From contig NZ_JADDRL010000017.1 of assembly GCF_021538895.1 (NCBI RefSeq), forward strand, positions 52,258 to 116,257: a stretch of DNA of 64,000 nt. Direction: 5' to 3'. The translations under genes were made by a program, and so were the position numbers. How positions within the stretch are numbered: position 1 is the stretch's first letter; the number at the start of each line of letters is the position of its first letter. Below are positions 16,603-25,663 of the stretch, one piece after another. The notes below the pieces were generated by a model. The model worked only from the letters and a program-made list of their open reading frames with translations, did no database searches and was not told where the DNA came from. The stretch is from Streptomyces olivochromogenes. Its GTDB lineage: Bacteria > Actinomycetota > Actinomycetes > Streptomycetales > Streptomycetaceae.

Positions 16603-17949
16603 ATGACCGAAGTGCTGCTCCTGCTGGTGGCGGTCCTGCTCGCGCTCGCCTGCGGCGGCTTCGTCGCCGCCGAGTTCTCGCTGACCACGGTCGAGCGCGG
16701 CGAGCTGGAGCGGGCGGCGCGACGCGGCGAACGCGGCGCGGCGGGCGCCCTCAAGGCCGTACGGAACCTGACGTTCCAGCTCTCCGGGGCGCAGCTCGGC
16801 ATCACGGTCACGAACCTGGTGGTCGGCATGCTCGCCGAGCCGTCCATCGCCAAGCTCCTGGCGGGACCGCTGGAGGAGCTCGGCGTCTCGGCCTCGGCGG
16901 CCGAGTCCGTCGCCCTGGTCGTGGGTACGGCCCTGTCGACGGTGTTCCTGATGGTCGTCGGCGAGCTCGTGCCGAAGAACTGGGCGATCTCCTCACCGCT
17001 GGCCGTGGCCAAGACGGTGGGCAACGCGCAGCGTTTGTTCAGCGCGCTCTTCCGCCCCTTCATCACGCACCTGAACAACACGGCCAACCGCGTGGTGCGC
17101 CGCTTCGGCGTGGAACCCGCCGAGGAGCTGGCCTCCGCGCGCGGACCGCAGGAGCTGGCGGCGCTGGCCCGGCACTCCGCCCGGGCGGGCGCCCTGGAGG
17201 CGGACACCGCCGAACTGTTCGTACGGACGCTGAACCTCGCCGATCTCAGCGCGGAGAACGTGATGACACCGCGCGTCCAGGTCGTCGCCCTGGACGCGCA
17301 GGCGACCTGCGAGGACGTGGCGAATGCGACCCGGGCGACCGGCCTGTCCCGGTTCCCGGTCTACCGCGGCAGCCTCGACTCGGTCGTCGGCACCGCCCAC
17401 GTCAAGGACGTGCTGGCCCTGCCGGCCGAGGAGCGGCCGCGCCGTTCGGTCGCCCAGGTGATGCGCGAGCCCCTGCTGGTCCCCGAGTCGCTGACCGTCG
17501 ACCGGCTGCTCGACCGGCTCTCCGGCAAGCGCACGATGGCCGTGATCATCGACGAGTACGGCGGTACGGCGGGTGTCGCGACGCTGGAGGACATCGTCGA
17601 GGAGGTCGTCGGCGAGGTGCGGGACGAGCACGACCCGCACGAGACCCCCGACCTCGCCCCGGCCGGCGCCGACGAGGCGGGCCGGGCGCTGTACTCGGCG
17701 GACGGCGCCGCCCGCACGGACCAGCTCGCGCGCGTGGGACTGCGGGCCCCCGACGGGCCGTACGAGACGCTGGCCGGGCTCGTCGCGACGCTGCTCGGCC
17801 GCATACCCGAGACGGGTGACCGCGTCGAGGTCGCCGGCTGGCGGCTGGACGTGGTGGACGCGTCGGGACGCCGCGCGGCCCGGGTGCTGCTGCACGCGCC
17901 ACTGGACGACGAGGCCGCCACCGGCCGTGAGGGGGAGGTCGGACGATGA
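16603..17949 (+). CDS. CNNM/CBS-domain membrane protein with CorC_HlyC domain
   Basis: A 448-residue protein of the CNNM/CorC (formerly hemolysin C-like) family: an N-terminal DUF21/CNNM transmembrane domain (about 1-190, with GAQLGITVTNLVVG and ELVPKN motifs), a CBS pair (about 215-335, ending TLEDIVEEVVGEVRDEHD) and a C-terminal CorC_HlyC domain (about 360-435). Relatives export or regulate Mg2+ and other divalent cations. The ATG is part of a GATGA junction with a possible 25-codon upstream reading frame. The second CNNM gene overlaps its stop by 4 bp, suggesting a heteromeric transporter. Confidence 0.92.
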   Translation: MTEVLLLLVAVLLALACGGFVAAEFSLTTVERGELERAARRGERGAAGALKAVRNLTFQLSGAQLGITVTNLVVGMLAEPSIAKLLAGPLEELGVSASAAESVALVVGTALSTVFLMVVGELVPKNWAISSPLAVAKTVGNAQRLFSALFRPFITHLNNTANRVVRRFGVEPAEELASARGPQELAALARHSARAGALEADTAELFVRTLNLADLSAENVMTPRVQVVALDAQATCEDVANATRATGLSRFPVYRGSLDSVVGTAHVKDVLALPAEERPRRSVAQVMREPLLVPESLTVDRLLDRLSGKRTMAVIIDEYGGTAGVATLEDIVEEVVGEVRDEHDPHETPDLAPAGADEAGRALYSADGAARTDQLARVGLRAPDGPYETLAGLVATLLGRIPETGDRVEVAGWRLDVVDASGRRAARVLLHAPLDDEAATGREGEVGR

Positions 17950-18959
17950 CCACGGTCCAGATACTGATCGGTCTGGCGTCGCTCGTCGTCAACGCCTTCT
18001 TCGTGGGCGCCGAGTTCGCGCTGATCTCGGTGCGCCGCAGCCAGATCGAGCCGCACGCGGAGGAGGGCGACCGGCGCGCGAAGAGCGTGCTGTGGGGCCT
18101 GGAGCACGTGTCCGCGCTGCTGGCGGCCGCCCAGCTCGGCATCACGCTGTGCACGCTGGTGCTGGGTGTCGTCGCCGAACCGGCGATCGCGCACCTGCTG
18201 GAACCGGTGTTCCACGCGGTGGGCGTGCCCAAGGGCGCGGGCCACGCCGTCTCCTTCGTGATCGCGCTGACCCTGGCCACCTATCTGCACATGCTGCTCG
18301 GCGAGATGGTGCCCAAGAACATCGCCCTCGCCGAACCGGTGCGCAGTGCCCTGGTGCTCGGCCCGCCCCTGGTCGCGCTGTCCCGGGCCCTGCGCCCGGT
18401 GATCTTCACGATCAACGCCTTCGCCAACGCGCTGCTGAAGCTGCTGCGCGTGGAGGCGAAGGGCGAGGTCGCCGCGACCTTCTCCGACGCGGAGCTGGCG
18501 GAGATCGTCAAGGACGCCGGCGAGGCGGGCCTGATCGACGAGCGGGCCCGGGAGCGGCTGCACGACGCGCTGGAGCTCGGCCGGCGTCCGGTGCAGGACG
18601 TCGTGGTCCCGCTGGAAAAGGTGGAGTACGCGAGCGTGGGCGTCACCCCGGAGCAGCTGGAGCAGTTGTCGGCCCATTCGGGCTTCTCCCGCTTCCCGGT
18701 GGTGGACGAGGGCCGGCGGATCGTCGGCTACCTGCATGTGAAGGACGCGCTGGACGCCTCCCCGCGCGAGGACCCCTTCCGGCTGCGGGACATGCGCCCC
18801 ATCGCGCGCGTGCGGGAGAGCACGCCGCTGGACGACGTGCTCACCGCGATGCGGGGCAGCCGTACGCATCTGGCGGCGGTGCTCGGCGCGGACGGGCGAC
18901 TGGCCGGGCTGGTGACGATGGAGGACGTGCTGCGGGAGCTGTTCGGCCGGCACGCGTGA
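17946..18959 (+). CDS. Second CNNM/CBS-domain membrane protein (short form)
   Basis: A 337-residue paralogue of the preceding protein. It has the same CNNM membrane domain (GAEFALISVRRSQIE, AQLGITLCTLVLG, GEMVPKN) and CBS pair (about 205-330, ending MEDVLRELFG) but stops right there, lacking the CorC_HlyC domain. The two starts and stops overlap as ATGA, so translation is coupled and 1:1 production is likely. Such long/short pairs are common in actinobacteria; ion specificity is not readable. Confidence 0.92.
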   Translation: MTTVQILIGLASLVVNAFFVGAEFALISVRRSQIEPHAEEGDRRAKSVLWGLEHVSALLAAAQLGITLCTLVLGVVAEPAIAHLLEPVFHAVGVPKGAGHAVSFVIALTLATYLHMLLGEMVPKNIALAEPVRSALVLGPPLVALSRALRPVIFTINAFANALLKLLRVEAKGEVAATFSDAELAEIVKDAGEAGLIDERARERLHDALELGRRPVQDVVVPLEKVEYASVGVTPEQLEQLSAHSGFSRFPVVDEGRRIVGYLHVKDALDASPREDPFRLRDMRPIARVRESTPLDDVLTAMRGSRTHLAAVLGADGRLAGLVTMEDVLRELFGRHA

Positions 18960-19072
18960 GCCCGCGGGGGCCGCGGGTGGCCGAGCCCCCGGAGGCGGCG
19001 GAGGCCGCTCCACCGGCGGACACCGGGCCGACCGACCGGCGGGTATGGAGCTCGGATACCATCGCTGTCGCC

Positions 19073-19855
19073 ATGCAGACGATTCCCACACACTCCAGCC
19101 TGGTCGCGGTCGGCGACTCGTTCACCGAGGGCATGTCGGACCTGCTGCCGGACGGCTCCTACCGGGGCTGGGCCGACCTCCTCGCCGCGCGGATGGCCGC
19201 CACCACTCCCGGCTTCCGGTACGCCAACCTGGCCGTGCGCGGCAAGCTGATCCGGCAGATCGTCGACGAGCAGGTCGAGGTGGCGGCCGCGATGAACGCG
19301 GACGTGATCACGCTGGTCGGCGGGCTCAACGACACGCTGCGGCCCAAGTGCGACATGGGCCAGGTACGCGGGCTGCTGACGGAGGCGGTGGAGCGCCTCG
19401 CCCCGTCGTGCCGGCAGCTGGTGCTGATGCGCAGCCCGGGCCGCCAGGGCCCGGTCCTGGAGCGCTTCCGCCCGCGCATGGAGGAGCTGTTCACCCACGT
19501 CGAGGAGCTCGCCGAGCGGCACGGCGCGCTGGTCGTCGACCTGTACCGGGCGCCCTCGCTGTCCGACCCCCGGCTGTGGGACGTGGACCGGCTGCACCTG
19601 ACGGGCGAGGGGCACCGGCGGGTCGCGGAGGCCGTCTGGCAGACGCTCGGCTACGAACCCGAGGACACCGAGTGGCGCACGCCGATGCCGGCCACCCCGC
19701 GGCCGGGGTGGGCCACCCGGCGCTCCGCGGACGTGCGGTTCGCCCGGGAGCACCTGCTGCCGTGGATCGGCCGGCGGCTGACCGGCCGCTCGTCCGGGGA
19801 CGGCCTCCCCGCGAAGCGGCCCGAGCTGCTGCCGTACGAGGGCCCGGCGGCGTAG
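19073..19855 (+). CDS. SGNH/GDSL-type hydrolase
   Basis: A 260-residue SGNH hydrolase without a signal peptide, so cytoplasmic. Block I VAVGDSFTEGM carries the nucleophile (Ser16), block III has GGLND, and block V DRLHLTGEGHRRVAE carries the Asp/His pair. The family hydrolyses esters of lipids or carbohydrates; the natural substrate is unknown. The ATG at 19073 places the GDS block at the usual distance from the N-terminus; longer in-frame readings run through the CBS gene and are shadows. Confidence 0.9.
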   Translation: MQTIPTHSSLVAVGDSFTEGMSDLLPDGSYRGWADLLAARMAATTPGFRYANLAVRGKLIRQIVDEQVEVAAAMNADVITLVGGLNDTLRPKCDMGQVRGLLTEAVERLAPSCRQLVLMRSPGRQGPVLERFRPRMEELFTHVEELAERHGALVVDLYRAPSLSDPRLWDVDRLHLTGEGHRRVAEAVWQTLGYEPEDTEWRTPMPATPRPGWATRRSADVRFAREHLLPWIGRRLTGRSSGDGLPAKRPELLPYEGPAA

Positions 19856-19865
19856 CGTCGCTCCC

Positions 19866-20222
19866 ATGACCACCCGGGTGATCAACGTCCGGGGCCGGAT
19901 CCACGAGTTCGGCCCCCGGTTGGAGCACGCCCCCGCGGACGTGGTCTACGTCGGCCGCCGCTGGACCATGGGCGGCTGGGACCTGCCCCGTCACCCGCTG
20001 TACAACCCCTTCGCCTACGACACCCCGAAGAAGAAGCGGCACGGCACGCGGGCCGAGGTCATGGCGATGTACCGGGCGTACCTTCTGGAACGCCCCGAGC
20101 TCCTGGACCTGGTGCCGGACCTGCGTGGAAAGACCCTGGCCTGCTGGTGCGCGCCTGAACTCTGCCACGCCGAAGTACTGGCGGAACTGGCCGACACGGA
20201 CGGCGTGACCCCGGTCTCGTAG
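19866..20222 (+). CDS. DUF4326 domain protein
   Basis: A 118-residue protein resembling DUF4326: early VINVRGR, a central VVYVGRRWTMGGWDLPRHPLYNPF block, and a conserved C-terminal LACWCAPELCHAEVLAEL with closely spaced Cys and His residues that could bind a metal. These domains are found in bacteria and phages and have no established role. The gene begins 10 bp after the SGNH hydrolase gene and could be cotranscribed with it; purB follows after 59 bp. Confidence 0.8.
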   Translation: MTTRVINVRGRIHEFGPRLEHAPADVVYVGRRWTMGGWDLPRHPLYNPFAYDTPKKKRHGTRAEVMAMYRAYLLERPELLDLVPDLRGKTLACWCAPELCHAEVLAELADTDGVTPVS

Positions 20223-20281
20223 GTTCCACCGACGGAGCCTGTGGCGCTGGCCTGCACGAATCGCCAGTAGAATCCGTACAC

Positions 20282-21724
20282 GTGACTTCTGCGCCCGCCA
20301 AGCCCCGTATTCCGAACGTCCTCGCCGGACGCTACGCCTCCGCCGAGCTCGCCACGCTCTGGTCGCCCGAGCAGAAGGTGAAGCTGGAGCGGCAGCTCTG
20401 GCTCGCCGTGCTGCGGGCCCAGAAGGACCTCGGGATCGAGGTGCCGGACGCGGCGATCGCCGACTACGAGCGTGTCCTCGACCAGGTCGACCTGGCCTCG
20501 ATCGCCGAGCGCGAGAAGGTCACCCGGCACGACGTGAAGGCCCGCATCGAGGAGTTCAACGACCTCGCCGGGCACGAGCACGTGCACAAGGGCATGACGT
20601 CCCGCGACCTGACCGAGAACGTCGAGCAGCTGCAGATCCGGCTCTCGCTGGAGCTGATGCGGGACCGTACGGTGGCCGTGCTCGCGCGCCTGGGCAAGCT
20701 GGCCGGCGAGTACGCCGAGCTGGTCATGGCCGGCCGCTCGCACAACGTCGCCGCCCAGGCCACCACCCTCGGCAAGCGCTTCGCGACCGCCGCCGACGAG
20801 CTGCTCGTGGCCTACGGCCGGGTCGAGGAGCTGCTCGGCCGCTACCCGCTGCGCGGCATCAAGGGTCCGGTCGGCACGGCGCAGGACATGCTGGACCTGC
20901 TCGGCGGGGACGCCGCCAAGCTGGCCGAGCTGGAGGACCGGATCGCCGGGCACCTGGGCTTCTCCCAGGCCTTCACCTCCGTCGGCCAGGTCTATCCGCG
21001 CTCGCTGGACTACGAGGTCGTCACCGCGCTGGTGCAGCTGGCCGCCGGGCCGTCCTCGCTGGCCAAGACGATCCGCCTGATGGCCGGGCACGAGCTGGTG
21101 ACCGAGGGCTTCAAGCCGGGCCAGGTCGGCTCGTCCGCCATGCCGCACAAGATGAACACCCGCTCCTGCGAGCGCGTCAACGGCCTCATGGTCATCCTGC
21201 GCGGCTACGCCTCGATGACCGGGGAGCTGGCGGGCGACCAGTGGAACGAGGGCGACGTGTCCTGCTCGGTGGTGCGCCGGGTCGCGCTGCCGGACGCCTT
21301 CTTCGCCCTGGACGGTCTGCTGGAGACCTTCCTGACCGTGCTCGACGAGTTCGGCGCCTTCCCGGCGGTCGTCGCCCGGGAGCTGGACCGCTACCTGCCG
21401 TTCCTCGCCACCACCAAGGTGCTGATGGGCGCGGTGCGCGCGGGCGTCGGCCGCGAGGTCGCGCACGAGGCGATCAAGGAGAACGCGGTCGCCACCGCGC
21501 TCGCGATGCGGGAGCAGGGCGCCGAGCGCAACGACCTGCTCGACAAGCTCGCCGCCGACGAGCGGCTCCCGCTCGACCGGGCGCAGCTGGGCGAGCTGAT
21601 GGCCGACAAGCTGTCCTTCACCGGCGCGGCCGCCGACCAGGTCGCTGTCGTCGTCGGTCGTATCGAGGAGATCGCCAAGCAGCGCCCGGAGGCCGCCGGG
21701 TACACCCCGGGGGCGATCCTCTGA
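20282..21724 (+). CDS. purB: Adenylosuccinate lyase
   Basis: A 480-residue fumarase/aspartase superfamily enzyme that cleaves SAICAR and adenylosuccinate in purine synthesis. The TSRD motif at 106-109, the GRSHNVAAQATT block carrying a catalytic His, and the signature loop GSSAMPHKMN (about 283-292, catalytic Ser) are present. The protein is of the longer type with the C-terminal helical extension. GTG start. The mug-like gene starts at the last codon. Confidence 0.94.
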   Translation: MTSAPAKPRIPNVLAGRYASAELATLWSPEQKVKLERQLWLAVLRAQKDLGIEVPDAAIADYERVLDQVDLASIAEREKVTRHDVKARIEEFNDLAGHEHVHKGMTSRDLTENVEQLQIRLSLELMRDRTVAVLARLGKLAGEYAELVMAGRSHNVAAQATTLGKRFATAADELLVAYGRVEELLGRYPLRGIKGPVGTAQDMLDLLGGDAAKLAELEDRIAGHLGFSQAFTSVGQVYPRSLDYEVVTALVQLAAGPSSLAKTIRLMAGHELVTEGFKPGQVGSSAMPHKMNTRSCERVNGLMVILRGYASMTGELAGDQWNEGDVSCSVVRRVALPDAFFALDGLLETFLTVLDEFGAFPAVVARELDRYLPFLATTKVLMGAVRAGVGREVAHEAIKENAVATALAMREQGAERNDLLDKLAADERLPLDRAQLGELMADKLSFTGAAADQVAVVVGRIEEIAKQRPEAAGYTPGAIL

Positions 21725-22308
21725 CCCGCTTCACCCAGGCGGAACTGGAGGCCGCCCGCGACCGTCTCGTACCGGACGTGGTCGCGGACGGCCTCCACGT
21801 CCTGTTCTGCGGGATCAATCCCGGCCTGATGACGGCGGCGACGGGCCACCACTTCGCCCGTCCCGGCAACCGTTTCTGGCCAGTGCTCCATCTGTCCGGG
21901 TTCACGCCGAGGCTCATGAAGCCGGCCGAGCAGCGGGAGCTGTTGTCGTACGGCCTCGGCATCACGAACGTCGTGGCGCGGGCGACGGCGCGGGCCGACG
22001 AGCTGTCCGCGCAGGAGTACGTCGAGGGCGGGCGGCAGCTGACGGCGAAGGTGACCCGGCTGCGGCCGCGCTGGCTCGCGGTGGTCGGGGTGACCGCGTA
22101 CCGGGCCGCGTTCGGGGACCGCAAGGCCCGGGTGGGGCCGCAGGAGGGGACGATCGGGGACACGCGCGTGTGGGTGCTGCCCAATCCCAGCGGACTGAAC
22201 GCCCACTGGACGGCGGCGACGATGGCCGAGGAGTACGCCCGGCTGCGCGAGGCGGCGGGCGAGGACGGTCACGGCGGGTCCGTCTCCGTGACGATCCCGA
22301 GGAGTTGA
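21721..22308 (+). CDS. mug: G/U mismatch-specific DNA glycosylase
   Basis: A Mug/TDG-type uracil-DNA glycosylase that removes uracil or thymine opposite guanine. The motif GINPG (in LHVLFCGINPGLMTAATGHHFARPGNRFW) and the late VLPNPSGLNAHW match the family. The start is uncertain: no ATG lies before the conserved core. A CTG at 21721 overlapping the purB stop gives a normal N-terminus (LTRFTQAELEAARDRLVPDV) behind a GGGGG stretch; GTG at 21778 would give a shorter protein. The last 40 bp overlap the convergent hypothetical gene. Confidence 0.85.
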   Translation: MTRFTQAELEAARDRLVPDVVADGLHVLFCGINPGLMTAATGHHFARPGNRFWPVLHLSGFTPRLMKPAEQRELLSYGLGITNVVARATARADELSAQEYVEGGRQLTAKVTRLRPRWLAVVGVTAYRAAFGDRKARVGPQEGTIGDTRVWVLPNPSGLNAHWTAATMAEEYARLREAAGEDGHGGSVSVTIPRS

Positions 22309-22712
22309 AAGGGCAGCTCCTTGTCCCACTGGGACACCCCGAGGGCGACCCACCGGCCCGACTCGGGCACCCGCCACAGCTGGACGTCCGGCACGTGCCC
22401 GGACAGGCCGGCCCACGGCTGCTCGATGTCCTCCCCGTCCATGGTCCGCACGTGGACGCTGTGGAGGCTGATGGCCTCCGCCGGCCCCCAGCGGTCCGCG
22501 AACCGCTCGCCGAGGCCGTCCCGGTCGATCTCGTACTGCGCTGCCGTCTCCTCGCGTTCCGTGCCGTCGTCCTCCCAGAACTCGCCGCTCGTCTGTAATT
22601 CGGCTATGTGGTATCCGGGCCCGCTCTCGCCGTGCTCCGTCCTGCCGTGCGCTGCGGGGAACTCCCGGGCGCACAGCAGGTCGATGAGGGTCAGGCACTT
22701 CGCGATGTCCAT
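22269..22712 (-). CDS. Conserved hypothetical protein, TTA-containing
   Basis: A 147-residue soluble, acidic protein that I do not recognise. It has no signal peptide or membrane segment; W and acidic residues are frequent (GEFWEDDGTEREE, VQLWRVPESGRWVALG). Codon 39 is TTA (22596-22598), so it is a bldA-dependent candidate. The ATG at 22712 is preferred; an ATG at 22742 would add ten residues including a second TTA. The 3' end overlaps the convergent mug gene by 40 bp. Codon usage fits a real gene, but its function is unknown. Confidence 0.7.
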   Translation of the reverse strand: MDIAKCLTLIDLLCAREFPAAHGRTEHGESGPGYHIAELQTSGEFWEDDGTEREETAAQYEIDRDGLGERFADRWGPAEAISLHSVHVRTMDGEDIEQPWAGLSGHVPDVQLWRVPESGRWVALGVSQWDKELPFQLLGIVTETDPP

Positions 22713-22753
22713 GTGATCCAGTAAAGCGGGCGCCACTGACATTTGGCGGGGCG

Positions 22754-23464
22754 TCAAGCATCCCGTCGCCGCAGGCTCCAGGCTCCCGCGAGCAGCGCGG
22801 CCGCCGCCCACAGCACGGTCACGGCAAGCCCGGTCCATGGGCCCAGGGTGCCGTCCCAGGAGCTGTGAAGCGCCACTTGGCCCGCCCGGTCGGGCAGGAA
22901 GTCGGCGACGCCGCCGGACATGTCGCCGATGACGAACGACACGATCAGCAGGAACGGGATCAGTGTGCTCAGCGTCGCCACACCGCTGCGCAGGACGGCC
23001 GCGACTCCCGCCGCGAACAAGGCCATCAGGGTCAGGTAGAGGGCGCAGCCGAGCGTGCCGCGCAGCCCCTCGGTCCAGGTCGGCGCCGTCGCGCCGGACA
23101 CGGCCCCGGCCACGGCGAGGGTCAACGGGCCGGTGAGCAGGCCGACGGCGAGCACCGGCACGCCGATCGCCGTGGCCTTGGCCGCGAACCACCGCCCCCG
23201 GTCGGGCACCGCGGACAGCGTCAGACGCAGGGCGCCGCCGTGGAACTCGGCCGAGACGGCCGTCGCCCCGAACGCGATGGCCGCGGTCTGCCCGAAGCCG
23301 ACGCCGAAGAACGCGGAGAACAGGGGGTCGGTGCCGTCGGTGCCGACCGCGCCGAGCGCGGAGAAGGCGACGGTGGCGAGCAGGACAGCGCCGAGGCTGC
23401 CGACGAGCGACGGCAGTGTGCGGATCTTGATCCACTCGGACCGGAGGACGGGCGTGAAGGACAT
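22754..23464 (-). CDS. ABC-2 type transporter permease
   Basis: A 236-residue permease with about six membrane segments; the N-terminus MSFTPVLRSEWIKIRTLPS is the typical entry of actinobacterial ABC-2 permeases that pair with a drug or lantibiotic type ATPase. An AEFHGGALRLTLSAVPDRGRW segment matches the usual cytoplasmic loop. It starts 2 bp after the ATPase stop, so it forms an ATPase-permease operon. The likely role is export of a small molecule or peptide. Confidence 0.9.
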   Translation of the reverse strand: MSFTPVLRSEWIKIRTLPSLVGSLGAVLLATVAFSALGAVGTDGTDPLFSAFFGVGFGQTAAIAFGATAVSAEFHGGALRLTLSAVPDRGRWFAAKATAIGVPVLAVGLLTGPLTLAVAGAVSGATAPTWTEGLRGTLGCALYLTLMALFAAGVAAVLRSGVATLSTLIPFLLIVSFVIGDMSGGVADFLPDRAGQVALHSSWDGTLGPWTGLAVTVLWAAAALLAGAWSLRRRDA

Positions 23465-23466
23465 GG

Positions 23467-24387
23467 TCAGGCCTCCTGGGGCTGTGCGGCGAACTCGGCC
23501 TCGGCGGACGTCAGATCGAGGTAGGCCTGTTCCAAGGTGGCCTCCTCCGCGGCGAGTTCGAGTACGGGAACACCCGCCTCGGACATGAGGCGGCCGATGT
23601 CCTCCACGCGCGCGTCCGGCACGGTCCACCCTCGGTCCTCGGTCGGGACGGCGTCGTAACCGTGGCGGGCGAGCAGGGCGGCGAGGGCGGTCCCGTCGGT
23701 CGTGCGGATCCGCACACCGGGCCGCACACGCGCGTGGATGAAGTCCCGGATCGGGGTGTCGGCGAGCAGGTGGCCGCGTCCGAGGACGACCAGGTGGTCG
23801 GCGAAGGACGCGGTCTCGTTCATGAGATGGCTGGAGACCAGGACGGTGCGCCCCTCCGTGGCCAGCCTGCGGAGCAACCGGCGGATCCAGACGATGCCTT
23901 CGGGGTCGAGGCCGTTGGAGGGCTCGTCGAGCACGACCACGGCCGGGTCGCCGAGCAGGGCGGCGGCGATGCCGAGCCGCTGGCGCATGCCCAGGGAGTA
24001 CGTCCGCACCCGCCGCCGCGCGGCCGGGGCGAGCCCGGTCTCCTCCAGTACCGCCTCGACCCGTTCGCACGGGATGCGGTTGCTCGCGGCCAGGGCGCGC
24101 AGGTGGTCGCGTCCGGTGCGGGAGCCGTGCGCGGCCTGGGCGTCGAGCAAGGCGCCCACGTGGCGCAGGGGTTCGCGGAGCGCGGTGTAGGGGCGGCCGC
24201 CGATCGTGGCGGTCCCGGAGGTCGGCCGGTCGAGCCCCAGGACGAGCCGGAGGGTCGTGGACTTGCCGGCGCCGTTGGGGCCGAGGAATCCGGTGACCCG
24301 GCCGGGGCGGACCCGGAAGGTGAGCCGGTCCACGGCGCGTCGGCCGCCGTACTCCTTGGTGAGGTCGCGTACGTCGATGCTGGTCAT
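23467..24387 (-). CDS. ABC transporter ATP-binding protein (drug/bacitracin exporter type)
   Basis: A 306-residue ATPase with Walker A GPNGAGKST, the signature YSLGMRQRLGIAAALLG, Walker B VVVLDEPSNGLDPEG and an SSHLMNE H-loop, as in DrrA/BcrA-type exporters. The last ~80 residues form the C-terminal extension common in this group. It leads the permease gene by 2 bp and is divergent from a NarL-type histidine kinase, a common setting for a transporter controlled by, or signalling with, its own two-component system. Confidence 0.92.
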   Translation of the reverse strand: MTSIDVRDLTKEYGGRRAVDRLTFRVRPGRVTGFLGPNGAGKSTTLRLVLGLDRPTSGTATIGGRPYTALREPLRHVGALLDAQAAHGSRTGRDHLRALAASNRIPCERVEAVLEETGLAPAARRRVRTYSLGMRQRLGIAAALLGDPAVVVLDEPSNGLDPEGIVWIRRLLRRLATEGRTVLVSSHLMNETASFADHLVVLGRGHLLADTPIRDFIHARVRPGVRIRTTDGTALAALLARHGYDAVPTEDRGWTVPDARVEDIGRLMSEAGVPVLELAAEEATLEQAYLDLTSAEAEFAAQPQEA

Positions 24388-24420
24388 GGCAACACCCTGG
24401 CGTCCCGCGGGCGTTGGCTC

Positions 24421-24460
24421 CTCCCCCGCGGGTGGAGATCGTCTCCCCCGCCCGGGGGAG
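24421..24460. promoter_or_regulatory. tandem dyads between the ABC exporter and the two-component system
   Basis: Two inverted repeats lie in the 107-bp divergent gap: CTCCCCC-GCG-GGTGGAG (24421-24437, one mismatch) and CTCCCCCG-CC-CGGGGGAG (24443-24460, perfect). They start 22 bp apart, two helical turns, so a dimer of dimers could bind on one face. The likely binder is the response regulator encoded just downstream. Confidence 0.5.
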
Positions 24461-24494
24461 GCCCGTTGTCGGTGGGGCCTGCGACGATGGCCGA

Positions 24495-25649
24495 ATGGTC
24501 CGCTTCCTGCGCCCGCTGCTGCGGGGGACGACGTACACGCGCCTGCTGCACCTGTGGGTGCCGATGCTCGTCGTCAGCGTGTGGATGTTCATCGACATGT
24601 CGACTCCATGGGTGCCCGCGCTCGTGCTGGTCCCGGCCGGACTCGTGCCCGCCGTGCGCATGGGCGAGGGGGTGCAGGCGCGGCTCCTGCTCACACCGGG
24701 CGAGGAGGAGCCGGGCATCTCCGTGACCCCGTCGGCCTCTTGGCGGGACCGGCTGCGCACGGTGGTGTGGCTGGAGGCACGGATGGTCCTGGGGGCGGCC
24801 GCCGCGTTCGCCACGGTGTGGCTGCCGGGGCTGGTGTACGAACTGGCCCTGCTCGCCGCGGGCCACGCCTCGACCGACGTTCCGCTGGTCGGCCGGGCCC
24901 AGCCGCACTGGGCGTACGCCCTGCTGATCCCGCTGCCGCTGACGGCGTACTACGCGGTCGTGGTCGGTCTCGGCGCGTTGGTCACCGCCCTCGCGCGGGG
25001 ACTGCTCGGCCCGTCCGCCGCCGAGCGGATGGCCGCCCTTGAGGAGCGCACCGAGCAGCTCCTGGAGCGCACCCGTATCGCCCGTGAACTGCACGACTCC
25101 ATCGGGCACGCGCTGACGGTGGCGGTGGTGCAGGCGGGCGCGGCGCGGGCGGCGGGCAACCCGGAGTTCACGGACCGGGCCCTGGGTGCCATCGAGGAGA
25201 CGGGGCGGGCCGCCCTGGAGGACCTGGAACGGGTGCTCGGCGTCCTGCGGGAGTCGGAGCGCCCGGCGAGCGGCCGCCCGACGCTGGCCGACGCCGACCG
25301 GCTGCTGGAGTCGGCACGGGCCTCCGGCGCCACGGTGGACGCCGAGGTGACCGGCCCCCTGGAGACGGTGCCGTGCCCGGTCTCCCGCGAGGGCTACCGC
25401 ATCCTCCAGGAAGCGCTCACCAATGTGCTGCGCCACGCGGGGCCCGTGCCGGTGACCGTCCGCGTCAGGGTCGGCGACGGCCTGCTCGGCCTGGAGGTGC
25501 GCAATCCGCTGACGGCCCCCGTGCCCGGTCCGGGGCGGGGCAGCGGGCTGCGGGGCATACGCGAGCGCGCGGCCCTGCTCGGCGGCCGCGCGCGGACCGG
25601 GCCGGACGCGGACGACTGGCATGTGCGCGCCGAGTTGCCGCTCGCCTGA
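24495..25649 (+). CDS. NarL-type sensor histidine kinase
   Basis: A 384-residue membrane sensor kinase. The N-terminal half has about four hydrophobic segments and almost no extracytoplasmic domain, suggesting sensing in or at the membrane. The HisKA_3 H-box RIARELHDSIGHALT places the phospho-accepting His at 200; the ATPase part has an N-box EALTNVLRHA (Asn310) and a G-box GRGSGLRGIRERA. The response regulator begins 14 bp downstream. The divergent ABC exporter is the probable target. Confidence 0.92.
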   Translation: MVRFLRPLLRGTTYTRLLHLWVPMLVVSVWMFIDMSTPWVPALVLVPAGLVPAVRMGEGVQARLLLTPGEEEPGISVTPSASWRDRLRTVVWLEARMVLGAAAAFATVWLPGLVYELALLAAGHASTDVPLVGRAQPHWAYALLIPLPLTAYYAVVVGLGALVTALARGLLGPSAAERMAALEERTEQLLERTRIARELHDSIGHALTVAVVQAGAARAAGNPEFTDRALGAIEETGRAALEDLERVLGVLRESERPASGRPTLADADRLLESARASGATVDAEVTGPLETVPCPVSREGYRILQEALTNVLRHAGPVPVTVRVRVGDGLLGLEVRNPLTAPVPGPGRGSGLRGIRERAALLGGRARTGPDADDWHVRAELPLA

Positions 25650-25663
25650 TCTACGCTGGCCGG

